Part shown: positions 33,003 to 45,896 of the stretch, in pieces
Numbering within the stretch: the first letter of the stretch is position 1
Layout: each line of letters opens with the position of its first letter
DNA from: Piper betle
Taxonomy: Eukaryota; Streptophyta; Magnoliopsida; Piperales; Piperaceae
DNA length: 64,000 bases
Reading direction: 5' to 3'
NCBI GenBank assembly: GCA_033002965.1
Contig: JAURVB010008678.1
Span: 1-64,000 of the forward strand
Translations under genes and position numbers: made by a program
Notes under the pieces: generated by a model
Told to the model about the DNA's origin: nothing
Seen by the model: the letters and a program-made list of their open reading frames with translations, nothing else
The model's database searches: none

Positions 33003-35030
33003 GTAAAACTCGTGACTCAAGTTAAGGTTTTATAGTCTATACTGGTCGGTTCGACTGTTATTTTCAGTCGGGTCAGTTTTAGAGCACGCATATCGAGCTA
33101 AGGCCGGTCTTGTGTTATGAACTATGAGAGTCATGTATACCCAAGTATATAATGATAATGTTAGTTAGACAACAGTAGAATGAGTTATCAGAATATATGA
33201 GAGTTTGCTAGATTTTCTTTATTTATTTTAATTAGATCATAGAATTATTTTTGTGCCGAATACCGCATTAGGATGCGTTACGGGCAGTTTGGGTGGGTTA
33301 TTAGATATAGAGCATGTCATTGTAATGTTGTGGTGTGTATTATGTTTTATGGGATTTTCCCTTATTTTTGGATTTTTTAGAACTATTACAAGTTAGTATT
33401 ATTTTTCTCGAGTTAGAGTCGAGTCAAGTTTTAATTACGAGAAGACCATTTATTTTTCTCCCCGACCACTTTTTTCTCCCCAACCATTTGTTTTCTTCCC
33501 CTGACACCTTATGAGATAACTCCTGACCTTCTTCCCGACCACTCATTTTCCCTCTTAACATCTATTTATTCCACACCTACAACACTGCCACCATCCAGCC
33601 ACCACCAACCTCCTCATCCAACTTCCTTCTCCTTGTTCTCCCTTCCCTCTTCCCCATGATCCTCACTTAAGCTGGCCACAACCTTGTTGCTGTTGGCTCA
33701 TGACTGACGATTAGGTATAGAATTTTATCCGATTTTATTTGATAATGAATTGTTTTATGATGCAAATGGTGTGATTGTAAATAGGTGTTGGGTTAAATTT
33801 AAATGCATGTTAACGGATGATTATAGTGAATTAGAGTTTGAATTTAAATGCATGCAAATAGATGTTGTCTTGTACGGATTGATGAGGAGTGTAGCATTCA
33901 TGCATTATACTAGGCGTTAGTATTTAGTCTTGATGTATAGGTACAAAGTAGGAACTTGCCGCCTATGCGCATGGATACGATTGGAGCTTCTACCATGTCC
34001 GTTAAGACTCATTTTCTATTTTACACTCTATTCTATTGTGTATTGTTTTATTACTTACAAGACAAGTTAAGTGGTGTTTTATCGAATCCCACTTAACCCG
34101 GGTCATTTAATCAATCGATCTTCCGCATTAATAACCCTCGAGGATGAGATCCCTCGAGTATGTTTTTGAAAACAAGATCCACCACAAGTTACCTTCAAGC
34201 CTATTATATAAATCCCTTCTCAGACCTATATATAGTTTTATCGAGTTTGCAGTGAGACGAGAGATGGGAAAACCAACTCGTATGTACCATGAGCGGTACA
34301 CATGCCAGTCAAAGTGGGCTCTGGATTAGTGAGTGGGCTCACACCTGGAGAAACATGGAGGTTTTCAGGTACTGTTAGTACAGTGCATGTCTGCACTTGT
34401 GGTTCAAAGGGTACTAAAGGTGATTGTCTGAGAGAACTCGGTCTTCCTGCTCAAGGGTAGGAGAATTATGGAGGTAAGGAGAGGGCTTAGGATATACTAA
34501 TAGTCCCGAGGGACTAGAAAATAAAATGACAAAATGTCAAGAGAGGCATCAGCATTAGCAAAGTAGTCAGTTCAAGATGCTACCAGATCTGCAGCACAAT
34601 GGATCCTCAGTAGGTGCCCTTCAGAGAGTTCACGAGAAGTATATGAATGTTTTTCCTCATATGAGAGGTTGCACTCATAGCTAGTTTGATATTAGTTATA
34701 TTTATGGACCAGTAACACTCGTTAATGACATGTTTTTATATAGGTGATGATCATGAGTAGGATGAGCCAGCCTGGATGGAGGAGTAGTGACATCTCTTGC
34801 ATACACACTTGTCAGATGATAGCATGTTTAATATTTTGAGGATGATGTATTGGTGTGATATGATGTATGTTGCAGTAGAAAGATTGCTAACAATGACATG
34901 TTAATAAATATGTTTAGAAATTGAATAAGTACAATAAGTAAGTTAAGGCCCAGAATTAATGAGAAATGTGAATAGAATGCATAGATAGGTCAAGACCCAA
35001 TTAGGTAAGATGAAGGAAAATCAGCAGTTG
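33003..35030 (+). repeat. G LTR: plus-strand family-A relative, 3' end missing
   Basis: It begins tgtaaaactcgtgactc at 33003, the complement of the A LTR right end. It then follows A LTR order in reverse complement: a short GC-poor module, ttaagtggtgttttatcgaa (34065-34084), gaggatgagatccctcgag (34139-34157), cctatatatag (34227), and a stem-loop at 34712-34725 followed by AG|GT at 34743/34744. The final part near gtgagccgaaacgggg is absent. The 61-codon frame at 34144 is incidental. Confidence 0.7.
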
Positions 35031-35039
35031 AGACAAGAC

Positions 35040-35957
35040 TCAATACAAAAATGAATTATACAGTTGAATGAATTTCTCGGCAATATGAAGCTACGTGGGC
35101 GGTTGGGTCGGTTGGAGGTGGCTTGCCAGCGTCGGAAAACAGCCCAAACAGTTGTGGTGGCGGCAGAGACGGGCTTCAAAAACTTCCTCACTAGTGGCGA
35201 CTGTGGCTGCGCCAGTGGTCGTGAGTGGTATGAATGGAAAGCCGGCTGCGAGGTAGTCATGGTGGTGTCGGTCTGGTGGCAAGGGGCAAGCCGAAGTGGC
35301 AGCGGCGCTATGGGTGTAATGTTCTGAAAATATGGGAAATCTTTGGAAAAATAACATAGTGAAGTTAGGGCTGACATGGACGGCTCAGTTCTTGCCACTT
35401 GGCACGATCAGAACGTCGGACAGCTCATCATCTTAGTGGGACCTACCTATGGGTATATGCAATATACATGTGGACGGGAAGCTCGGATCGAGACCGTCTA
35501 AAGTCAAAACTCACTCGAGTCCTAAAAGTGATTCAATATGCTGGAATCGAGGGAAGAAAATGAAATGGGCCTCGAACCCTGAACTCAATCGCGTGAAAAT
35601 CTAATACTTAATTAAGCTTGGCCCACAGGGGCACAATCCGGTGATCCAAAATCCCTATGCATGCAAATGAAATACCCTGAAAATCCAAAATGGATACTAA
35701 CGATGCAACAGAGGCCTAAAACCCTGGCTAACTCATAGAAATCATCTGTATACCTCGTGTATACACTGATAACTCATGTTCTTACCATCTGCATGTCGAG
35801 CATACTCCACCACCATAACCTCCTCATATGGCCACCTAAGCCCCATACTCATAATCATGAAATTGATGTGGCACGAACTCACTCAAACTAACTCAAAATT
35901 GGGCTGAACTGGCAACCTACATGCGGGTAAAACCCTAACCCAAAGCTGGCTTTTACA
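35040..35957 (-). repeat. D LTR fragment, right-hand part only
   Basis: This matches 27000-27600 and 29160-29600 of the first D LTR (with the P450-carrying insert absent) and ends ggcttttaca at 35957. It provides the empty-site comparison for the TIR element, located around 35450-35480. Confidence 0.65.
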
Positions 35958-38900
35958 CACATACTACTACAACGAAATAAGTTTTGCATGCCTAGTATGC
36001 TCCCTGTTAGGTTTCGGGCCTTTGAGGCTTACGCACCATGTAGACGATTGTTAGAGTACCCCAAATTAATACCCTCCACGACAATGACAATAAACTATAA
36101 TGCTAAGGCACACGATCACATTTAACATACCTGCATACATCATAACTAGGTTTAGAGCACCAGCCTAAATAATAATGCAACACTTAGTCTCATAGTTCCT
36201 GATAATACATAAATCACCGATATATAACAAATTTTCTCAACACGCATAAATCAAATGCACGATAACTCATACACACGGTACCATCTCTTGCCATGAGCCT
36301 CTCGATCCGTCCACCAACTCCGGCCACTAACGTGCGTACATACCTACATAGATATAGAAAATCCATCAATAATCAACAAGTTTGATTACCAGTCAAAAAA
36401 TAACTACTAATATAGCAATATTGGTAGATGGGTATCTTAACACCCAAGGAAAATCATGAAACTTCAAAAAGACTCACAGGCCGTAAACAAAGATAACTTA
36501 TTATATAGGTCATCACACATGCACACTAAAAATCATATTCATACAAGAAGCTTACACCCTCACATCCTCCATATATTATTCACCACAGTACTCAGGTAGC
36601 TAGGAATAGTTAAGTTAGTGCCACAATTCTAAAAACATGCTGCATTCACAATACCCTATGTACAATGCACTACTTTAAGGTGTGAAAGAGTACTAGTGCA
36701 ATTCACATAACCTATACTACTCACGCTCTCTTATTTGTGAAATATGTAAACTTACCCGTACTTATATTATAGGCTTAGGAAGGGGCTTACATAATAAATT
36801 TCTGGATATTCAGTTCAAAAACAAATAAGGGATCTCATCCTCAAAGTTTTCTTAAGCTACGAAAAACTCAACTAAACAGCATGGCATCGTTGAGATCCAA
36901 TAAAGCATTGCCAATGTCGAGAACCTAGATGAGTGTAATTCCACATCCTAGACCGGCAATTTCTTCTCACGTAACCTAGCACAAAGATGGAACCTGAATC
37001 AGACTAGGAATACCTAAGCACGCATATCAAGGCAAAGCCTCAACACATGCACAATGTATAAGACACTTAATTAACTTAATTACTTTCTTGATGTAGTGTT
37101 AAACCTCATTAGGTATCTTAATTGGGGTTTAGAGTTACAAGTACATTTAATTGGAAAAGCCCAAATTTATGGTTTAATCAAACGAACTTAACCAGATGAT
37201 TTTTCTGACGGAACAAATGGCATCCAAATGAGCTAAAATTTGGACTAGTGGGCCCTGACACTCTAAGGGATGAGTGTAAGTCTTACCAAAGGCTGTCCCA
37301 TGGGGGGCATAGTAAAAAAGTCCAACTAAGGTGCTGGAAATCGTGTTCATAGGCCGCACACCAATTTTCCTAAATTTGGTTCAGGGGCTTGGAAACTCCA
37401 AATGAACCTGGCTAAAAGGTGATTGTTAGCCAACACCGTGGGCTTAAATCCAGTAAGATTTCAAGTTCAAATTTTAGGGATTTGGGCCTGAGTGGACTCA
37501 GAAAGGGAAGGCATTTGCTAGGTTATTTCTAGAGGTGGCTGAATCTAACGGGTTTGGGAAAACAATAACACACAATCTACTGAGCCAATGGCACCCAAAT
37601 TTTAGTATGATGTTATTGGGACACAACCTAAGAAGCGAGAGAAATTTTATGCAATTTCTTCACCATTTGACTAGGGTTTCAGATTCTAAATCCGTAGTTG
37701 GAGAACAAGGGTTTCACAGTGTATTCCAGTACACTTTGGATAATCGAATTAACTACTTACCTAAATAATTTTTAATAAATACAAAAAGTTCAGTAGACAA
37801 TTAGTGCATGCAATCATAATTTTCACAGATTTCATTAACATTAGTTCACTTAGGAGCACAATATCAGAGTATGGCATAGCACATTAATAGCACAACATAC
37901 ACGTAACACACTTAGAGGTTTCGTTTAAGCCTTTAATGAGATCATTTTAGCATGGTGATTTAGCATGAACTAGCGAATATCATAACCTACAAACATGCAA
38001 ACGATTGCATCCAATATGACCTAAAATAGGGTAGAACATTTGAGGAAAGTGGTAGGCAAGCTATTGGAAACAATAATGCCGCTACTATTCGTCAAATTTG
38101 GCTCCCATAGATGCTGATAGAGGCAAATACAGGCAAAACATGCTTCATAAAACTTATATATCTACTTCTCATGGACGCAACAAGGCTAATGTAACGACCC
38201 GGCCATTTGTCGCAACATTGTGGGCCTAGCTCGCCAAGTGTTACTCACAATTAAGTAAATATGTCTAACATTTTTATTTAACAAAAACATATATAAAGAT
38301 CCCACAGTCTTAGACCGTTTCCCAGTAGCCACACTTATTTCTCAAATAAATAATAAAAGGAGTCCTCATATTTATTTTGCTCCATGCCCTGGTTGTCAAT
38401 CACCTACTTTCGTATCTGCACACCTGCGGAGGCAATTCCGCGTTAGTGATTACAACACTAAGTAGTATAATAGATAAAACAAATCAAGTACATTCCACTA
38501 TTTCCTTATGTTTATTTTAATATGCGGTGGAGCGATTCCGCTATACTCCAAAACAATGCGGAGGAGGTATCCTCTGTGATCTGCACACCCCGGCCGTAGC
38601 CCTTTTGTGGGGAGGCTACCACTACCGTCTCCAGTGCCAGTGCCTCGCACACCCCAGCCGTAGCCTTTTTGTGGGGAAGCTATCACTGCACTCAGGTGAT
38701 TGCTACACCCCGTTTGTGGGGAAGCTCTCACTACCAATTCTAGTGCCAGTACCTCGCACACCCCGGCCGTAGCCTTTTTATGGGGAGGCTATCACTGCAC
38801 TCAGGTGAATGCTACGCCCCGTTTGTGGGGAAGCTCTCACTGCCAACTCTAGTCCCAGTGCCTCACACACCCCGGCCATAGCCTTTTTATGGGGAGGCTA

Positions 38901-40955
38901 TCACTGCACTCAGGTGAATGCTATGCCCCTTTTGTGGGGAAGCTCTCACCGCCAACTCTAGTGCCAGTGCCTCACACACCCCGGCCGAAGCCTTTTTATG
39001 GGGAGGCTATCACTGCACTCCAGTGCGATGGAGGAATCGCTGTGCCTTGCTCACCCCGGCCGTAGCCTTTTTATGGGGCGGCTATCACTACTCCAAAACA
39101 ATGTCAATGCATTACACAATTTACGCACATAATACGACCCCGTGTCGGACTGAGTCAATTCTTTGACCCCGGTTGCACTCAGTGCATGGTGGTCGAATCT
39201 GGGGTCAGGCCGACCAAGGCTACCAATAAGGAAAATACGATGTTCTACCTATTATACGTACCTGACTTGTGATTTCGTCTGACTATGACCTGTGAACCCT
39301 AATCTGAATGAGGGCATAAAATTATACATTAGTATAATTTTATTTTGCATGAACCTACATGCAACTTACATGACTAATATACTATCAATTTTAAATGATG
39401 TAATTAGTTCATGTTAGTCTTCATTCCTTATTAAATTTTCAACAATTCTAATGATAATTAATTATAAATTATCCCCATCCAAATCCCCATTATCTCATTG
39501 ATAATTTAATTATTAACATGTCCATTTACAAAACAACTAAGTAATCGACAAGAACCCCATGCATAAGACGCTGGAGATCTAGCAACTTGGCAGGGCGTCT
39601 TCAACAAACCTTGCATGCAAGAATCCTAATGGAAACAGATAAGATGAGACATGAAATACTCACATAGTAATGGGGAGGTTGCCTGGGACGGAGATGAGGG
39701 ATGAAATACTCCCTCTTCCTGCATATATATACACTTCAACCATTCTCTCCATTAAATTCTCATACCCCATTATCCATTGGTATTTCCTAGGTTCAACGAG
39801 CCCCTTCATTAAATTCTCAGACCCCATCATCCATTAGTATTTCTTAGGTTCAACGACCCCTTCATTAAATTCTCACACCCCATCATCCATTGGTATTTCC
39901 TAGGTTCAACGACCCCTTCATTAAATTTTCACACCCTATCATCCATTCATAATAGGTATTTTCTAGGTGACCTTAAGTCGAACCATGACCGGTCGACTTG
40001 ATAGCCAACCATATTGGTTCATCTATATTTATTTCATAATAATTAGGTTCGAGTCTTGTAATAATTTTCATGGTTTTTACAGCTAAGATCATGCAACGAT
40101 ATCATTTTTAGTGTGAGATATAAATTTTACCCTAAAACAGTGCAAGCCAAAGACAATAGATTAATAAAAAATCCATAAATATTTTTATAAACACACAAAT
40201 GCGATGATTCCAAAGCCTACTAACTCCTAAAATAAGGATATACATGGGAAAAGTACATGTAAAATATATAACATCAATAATCTACATGAAAAGAAGTACA
40301 TAACGTAGAAATGAGTTAAAAAGCAGGGACCTTTACCTCAACCAGTTCCTAGAGGAGGTCACGGCCAAGGTTGGAGAGGCTAGAGGAGGTGAGGAAGGGC
40401 TGCGGAAGAAGGGAATGGGCAAAGGAGAAAGGGAAGGGTCGGAACAAAGAAGAAGCAAAGTGTAAAAGTGGAGGAGAAGGAGAGTTTTTATAGAAAAGGG
40501 AAAAGGTTCTAGGAGCACCCTTGGGCTGGCCTCTGCAGGATAGGCAATAGACATCCAAGAAACTCGACACCCGGTTAAGAGGTGAACCAAATCTCATGCC
40601 AAGGGGTCACATGACTGAGTGCATAGGCGCTGGAGCACCACGCTGGCTGCGAAGGGAGAAAATTTCAAATTTAGGTGGAAGGGTTCTGCCCTTAAACAAA
40701 ACCCTAACACTAAAATTTGATATTGCCAGGGCACTGGGAGGGGCGTCCTTGCACTCAATGTAAGTTACATACACTTAGGGTATTGGGTCCTATAGGTTCT
40801 AGAATCATTCGAAAGGGGTTGAAACACACAACAAACACCCTTACTCATGAGGTAGAGACTCAAATAAAAATCGAAACAATAGTCGGGACAGACATGCAAA
40901 TCGATCTAGGTAGCGACCGAACCCACATTAAAACCATTAGATGGAAAGCCAAACA
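35958..40955 (-). repeat. F LTR (about 3.1 kb) split by a solo B LTR
   Basis: AT-rich sequence follows the general A-type order. A strong stem-loop, TAATCAA/TTGATTA, lies at 36370-36388 with AG|GT at 36344/36343. Part of it (about 37570-37710) recurs at 49205-49342, as expected for the partner LTR. The right end abuts a cctcccccacttaag polypurine complement and a Ty3 relic. Limits are approximate. The frames at 40333-40597 and 40717-40998 are not supported as genes. Confidence 0.6.
38190..40081 (-). mobile_element. Solo B LTR with perfect TSD gctaa
   Basis: The 1892-bp sequence begins tgtaacgacccggcc and ends tggtttttaca. It is flanked by gctaa at 38185-38189 and 40082-40086. It holds the hairpin-rich array (38570-39090) and four 56-bp U3 units (39744-39965), where the other copies have three. 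Short frames such as 38527-38772 and 38918-39166 are translations of the array and are not genes. Confidence 0.95.
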
Positions 40956-42538
40956 ACCTCCCCCACTTAAGAAAATTCTTTGCTCGGAATTTACCTAAGG
41001 GGTTACACAACACAACAACCATGGACAAAACATAAGATACACTAGAAAAGAAGGGGTGTTCTAGTACCTTGTGTTGATGCACCTCATCTTCGAGCTCCTA
41101 GATGGCCATGTACTCTTGTAGCTGCCCAAGTGCTCACCAACTATAGTCCATGCACATCCTAAGACCTTCATCTTTCTGTACAGGTAGAATTGGGGCATCC
41201 TAGGGCAAGTCACTCGGCTAACGGAATTCGAGTTCATACATCTCTTGTAGCTGGCTCTAGAGTTAATAAAATTCAAATGATGGCATCTGGTGCAATGTCT
41301 CAGAAGCCTTTGCATCGTCACTAGGTAGCGCCTCGATGTTGATCTCAGCCTGTCTCGTTGTGGGTAACTCTGCTGCCTCTGCAGGGATCGTATAAGTAGC
41401 GTAGCATCTCCTCTTGTTGGAATGTTGGATAGTTGGCACTAGCTGCGCCCTGGTGGCTACAATATGGGCAAGAAAGGCCTCGTATCCTCTCTCTAATAAC
41501 TTTTGGGGCTCTTTGAAAGGCAATGAATTGTTTACGTCTGCTACCTCTACCTCTACCTTGAAACATCACTCTCTCATGGCGTGATAGGGGAAGCTGAACT
41601 TTCTTCGAATAGTTGATCAATGATCTATGCCTCGTCATCCAATCCATGCCAAAGATGGCATCAAATTCTCTCATTAACATGACCACAAAGTCTATCAGCA
41701 ACGTGCGACACTGAATGACAACAAGAATGCCTCTCACACACACTCTGGTGGTGAGAGTGGCACTAGCTGGGGTTGACACAACTAAGTCGTATCCTAGGTC
41801 ATCTATCAGTATACCAATCTTATCTATAAATGTTTTGGTAGGTATGTATGTGTACTGCCAAAATCAAATTATACAACTGCAGGGCTAAATGGATAAGAAG
41901 TGTGTCTATGATGACGGTGGCATCCTGCATTGCCTCCTTTGTTGTGGCTATATCATCCTGCCATAGTACTTTGGTATTGCAACCTGCATCTGCTCACCCA
42001 TCAGACCAACTGCCTGCTCAACATCATCTTGCTATAGTAGTGCCAGGTCCAGTGCTTCTAAACCTGCCTACCTCTGATTACCACTGATATCCTTTCCGAC
42101 CTTGGTGGCCAAACTATCTGCATTGCGCCTACGGCAGTAGGTTACCCCTAAACTGCTGCCAATGAGGATGGGCTAGTGTTGTAGGTAGGAGTGACCACTA
42201 ACAGTGCAAGCAATCCTCACTGCTGCAACTAGGGTCCTCTGTATTGTTGTTGTGGTCGTGGTAGGAACTGCTACTATCGCAATCTAGGGCGTACGGCTGC
42301 ATGATTCCCTATCTTGCCACAAGTGAAGCAAGCACAAGTGATCTTCAAACAACCACCTTCATGCCTCTACTAGCAGTGTGGGCAGAACGGGTCCTCCATG
42401 TAGTCAACTGCCTGGTAAGCCTCAGTCTGGAATATCTAGGTCTGGTCGAGAAACCTCTATTTTTGCTCACCCTTAGTGGCATACATTGTCACTCTGTGTC
42501 ATTTGTCTGTCTCCTCTGCAGTTGGGAGCCTTGATAGT
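40956..42538 (-). pseudogene. Degenerate F-type Ty3 relic: zinc knuckle, protease and start of RT
   Basis: On the minus strand the recognisable parts in order are: a CFTCGKIGNH zinc-knuckle relic (about 42334-42293, last Cys lost); a protease active-site relic reading DFGSTH near 41870-41850, where family members have D-S-G; and FDAIFGMDW near 41670. The pre-RT/RT start follows (a PILPVQKDEG-like stretch around 41190-41160, with stops). Then the sequence jumps to a polypurine complement near 40960-40975, so the rest of pol is deleted. Frameshifts and stops are frequent. The gag part continues at 47831 beyond the B insertion. Confidence 0.75.
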
Positions 42539-42662
42539 TGTAAAAACCATGATTTTTATTACAAAACTCGAACCTAAATATTATGAAATAAATATAGATG
42601 AACCGATATGGTTAGTTATCAAGTCGACCGGTCATGGTTCGACTTAAGGTCACCTAGAAAAT

Positions 42663-42826
42663 ACCTATTCATGAATGGATGATGGGGTGTGAGAATTTAA
42701 TGAAGGGGTCGTTGAACCTAGGAAATACAAATGGATGATAGGGTGTGAGAATTTAATGAAGGGGCTCGTTGAACCTATGGAATACAAAGGGATGATGGGG
42801 TATGAGAATTTAATGGAGGGAATGGT
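42663..42826 (+). repeat. U3 tandem repeat of about 56 bp, upstream of TATA
   Basis: Three units share the words gatgatgggg, gagaatttaatg and gttgaacctagg-like sequence, and they end about 10-20 bp before the TATA box. The position resembles an enhancer repeat. Unit number varies between copies (three here and at 46021 and 63483, four at 39744). Confidence 0.85.
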
Positions 42827-42832
42827 TGAAGT

Positions 42833-42841
42833 GTATATATA
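42833..42841 (+). promoter_or_regulatory. B LTR TATA box
   Basis: The run tgtatatatatgcagg is conserved in every B LTR, including 46192-46200 and the solo copies. It lies about 295 bp into the LTR, with start expected near 42870. Confidence 0.65.
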
Positions 42842-43459
42842 TGCAGGAGGAGGGAGTATTTCATCCATCATCTCCGTCCCAAGCGACCTCCCCATTACTG
42901 TGTGAGTATTTCATCCCTCATCTTATTTGTTTCCATTAGGATTCTTGCATGCAAGGTTTGTTGAAGATGCCCTGCCAAGTTGCTAGATCTTCAGCATCTT
43001 ATGCATGGGGTTCTTGTCGATTGCTTAGTTGTTTTGTAAATGGACATGTTAATAATTAAATTATCAATTAGATAGTGGGGATTTGGATAATGATAATTAA
43101 TAATTAATTATCATTAGAATTGCTAAAAATTTAATAAGAAATGAAGACTAACATGAACTAATTACATCATTTAAAATTGATAGTATATTAGTCATGTAAG
43201 TTGCATGTAGGATCATGCAAAATAAAATTATACTAATGTATAATTTTATGCCCTTATTCAGATTAGGGTTCACGGGTCACAGTCAGACGAAATCACAAGT
43301 CAAGTACGTATAATAGGTAGAACATCGTATTTTCCTTATTGGTAGCCTTGGTCGGCCTGACCCCAGATTTGACCACCATGCACCGAGTGCAACCGGGGTC
43401 AAAGAATTGACTCAGTCCGACACAAGGTCGTATTATGTGCGTAAATTGTGTAATGCATC

Positions 43460-44110
43460 GTTATTGTTTTGGAGTAGTGATAGCCGCCCCATAAAAAGGC
43501 TACGGCCGGGGTGAGTGAGGCACAACGATTCCTCCATCGCACTGGAGTGCAGTGATAGCCTCCCCATAAAAAGGCTACGGCCGGGGTGTGTGAGGCACTG
43601 GCACTAGAATTGGCAGTGAGAGCTTCCCCACAAACGGGGCATAGCATTCACCTGAGTGCAATGATAGCTTCCCCATAAAAAGGCTACTGTTGGGGTGTGT
43701 GAGGCACTGGCACTAGAGTTGGCAGTGAGAGCTTCCCCACAAACGGGACATAGCATTCACCTGAGTGCAGTGATTGCCTCCCCATAAAAAGGCTACGGCC
43801 GGGGTGTGTGAGGCACTGGCACTAGAGTTGGCAGTGAGAGCTTCCCCACAAATGGGGCGTAGCATTCACCTGAGTGCAGTGATAGCCTCCCCATAAAAAG
43901 GCTACGGCCGGGGTGTGCGAGGCATTGGCACTAGAATTGGTAGTGAGAGCTTCCCCACAAACGGGGCGTAGCAATCACCTGAGTGCAGTGATAGCTTCCC
44001 CACAAAAAGGCTACGGCCGGGGTGTGCAAGGCACTGGCACCGGAGACGGTAGTGGTAGCCTCCCCACAAAAGGGCTACGGCCGGGGTGTGTGGATCATAG
44101 CGGATACCTC
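43460..44110 (+). repeat. Hairpin-rich 108-bp tandem array in the B LTR
   Basis: Units start with gtgcagtgatagc at about 43548, 43656, 43765, 43873 and 43982. Each unit holds two self-complementary words: tagcctccccataaaaaggcta (tagcc/ggcta arms) and ccccacaaacgggg (cccc/gggg arms). It lies downstream of the TATA box, so it should be in the RNA leader. Confidence 0.9.
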
Positions 44111-44484
44111 CTCCGCATTGTTTTGGAGTATAGCGGAATCGCTCCACCGCATATTAAAATAAATATAAGGAAATAGTGGAATGTACTTTATTTGTTTTAT
44201 CTATTATACTACTTAGTTTTGTAATCACTAACGCAGAATTGCCTCCGCAGGTGTGCAGATACAAAAGTAGGTGATTGACAACCAGGGCATGGAGCAAAAT
44301 AAATATGAGGACTCCTTTCATTATTTATTTGAGAAATAAGTGTGGCTACTGGGAAACAGTCTAAGCCTGTGGGATCTTATATATGTTTTTGTTAAATAAA
44401 ATGTTAGTCATATTTGCTTAATTGTGAGTAACACCTGGCCAGCTAGGCCCACAATGTTGTGACAAATGGCCGGGTCGTTACAGG

Positions 44485-44496
44485 TGGTATCAGAGC
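44485..44496 (+). promoter_or_regulatory. B element PBS (tRNA-iMet)
   Basis: TGGTATCAGAGC lies two bases after the 5' LTR end at 44482. Confidence 0.95.
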
Positions 44497-44664
44497 AAGG
44501 TTTCCCAAAAGCTCACATCTTATGACTCAAGTACCTTGTTGAAGAGTCCAATATTTATCTTTCTCCAATGGGGTATGTCATTAGGGAATTAGTGGACTCA
44601 CTAACAAACCGAAGTAATCAGTGAAAAAAATTTTTTTAATCAACCATAACGGAATAAATTTTAG

Positions 44665-45830
44665 ATGGCAGGCACCCGAAGGAAGTCGAGCCAAGCTGCG
44701 CAGTCGGACACGAACGTGGAGAGTGTGTTAGGCCAAATTTTGATGGCCATACAGGGACTTGCGCAGGCTTCAGATAATACCAGTTCTGTGATTCAGAACA
44801 TAGCGCAGCTATTACCGGGATTGGTAACAGGGAATGGAGCTCCAAATTCGGCTGCGGGTCCTAGTAGTGTCCCAAATGGGGACCAGGGGAGCGCCCAAGA
44901 GCGGGAAGGGATAGCTGACCCGGGCGAGCGAGAGGAACTTCCAAACCCAGTGCCACCGGTAGTCCGACAAGTGGTACTGCCAGTTGGGGACGACAGTGAT
45001 CGATACACTGTAGAGATATTCCGGAGGAACGGAGCTGAGGTATTCATTGGTGGGACTGATCCAATGAAGGCGGAGAGCTGGTTGGACATTACTGAGAAGG
45101 CATTTAGAGCTCTCTCTGTGCCTCATCACCATTAGGTGAGGTTGGCGACATGCATGCTTTAGGAGGAAGCATCCTATTGGTGGAAATCCATGGAGAAGAC
45201 TGCGTTCCATCAACGGGAGATTTCGTCCATTCCTTGGGCGGAATTTGTAACAGCTTTTAATGGACAATATTTTCCTGAGTCTGTTGTCCAGAAGAAAGCA
45301 CTGGAATTTGCCACTCTAACTCAGAGGGATGATTCAGTCCGAGAGTATGCAAAAATTTCTTGCAATTGGAGAGATTTGCAGCTGGGAGTTTGGCAACTGC
45401 CCGGGCCAGAGCAGACAAATTTTTCTGGGGGTTGAAGCCCGAATTGAGGAGTAGGGTTGCTACGGCGCCAAGAGGCACTATAACCGAAGTGATTGAGGCA
45501 GCCACTACCCATGAGTTGGTGTACGACTATGTCCATGCACAGAAACAGGGGAAGGCTACTATGCAACATAAGAATGCCAATAAGGGTAGTAGCAAAAACA
45601 GGTCTGCAGAACACCAGCAGCAGAATTATCAACAGAATGCCGATGGGAACCGTAAAAGGAAGTTTCAGGAGATTCTGTATCGACTATGTAAAAATTGCAG
45701 CAAGATGCATTCAGGGTTATGTAGTGAGCCCTATCGGTGCTACAATTGCGGAAGGACGGGACACCTGCAAAATGAGTGTCGTCAGCCCCTGAAGCAACAA
45801 CAGGAGCAGCCTGAGATCCCGAAGATATAA
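44665..45830 (+). pseudogene. Gag of the B element, two stops and one frameshift
   Basis: The ATG at 44665 starts a Gag N-terminus (glutamine/alanine-rich, helical). The core Gag domain (KAESWLDITEKAF) ends at a TAG at 45133-45135. Similarity continues in the same frame past a second TAG near 45160 (EEASYWWKSM follows), then moves to another frame at about 45350-45362. It runs on through WGLKPELRSRV and a two-part finger: CKNCSKMHSGLC, then CCHC CYNCGRTGHLQNEC at 45738-45779. It ends at 45830, only 67 bp before the 3' LTR. Gag would package RNA into virus-like particles, but this copy cannot make full-length Gag. The single knuckle contrasts with the triplicated one in family A. Confidence 0.88.
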
Positions 45831-45884
45831 TTAATCATGCTTATCATCTTGCTATTATAATATTTCAGGGACGAAATATTTCTA

Positions 45885-45896
45885 AGTTGGGGAGAT
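45885..45896 (+). promoter_or_regulatory. B element polypurine tract
   Basis: The purine-rich word gttggggagat directly precedes the 3' LTR, and agggacgaaatat lies just upstream at 45867-45879. Confidence 0.75.

Larger units (their letters stand above)
42539..44482 (+). repeat. B element 5' LTR
   Basis: The 1944-bp LTR begins tgtaaaaaccatg and ends gggtcgttaca. Parts in order are: three 56-bp U3 units (42663-42826), a TATA box (42833-42841), an AT-rich stretch, a 108-bp-unit array (43460-44110), a stem-loop (44213-44231, one arm mutated), and a gcag|gtgtg word at about 44250. Confidence 0.93.

Noticed and set aside
35021..35398. 125-codon minus frame and overlapping plus frame
   Set aside because: It is the GC-rich module of a D LTR, with no counterpart frame in the other D copy.
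40333..40597. Two overlapping minus frames of 82-85 codons
   Set aside because: Low-complexity proline/leucine/serine translation near an LTR end, with no domain.
43460..44110. CRISPR-like repeat array
   Set aside because: Units are about 108 bp with no unique spacers, the genome is a plant, and the array is inside an LTR.
43399..44176. Repeated small frames of 76-87 codons, present in each B LTR, looking like a conserved small-protein family
   Set aside because: They are translations of the 108-bp array and the U3 repeats. Boundaries follow repeat units, both strands are open, and the peptides are internally repetitive.
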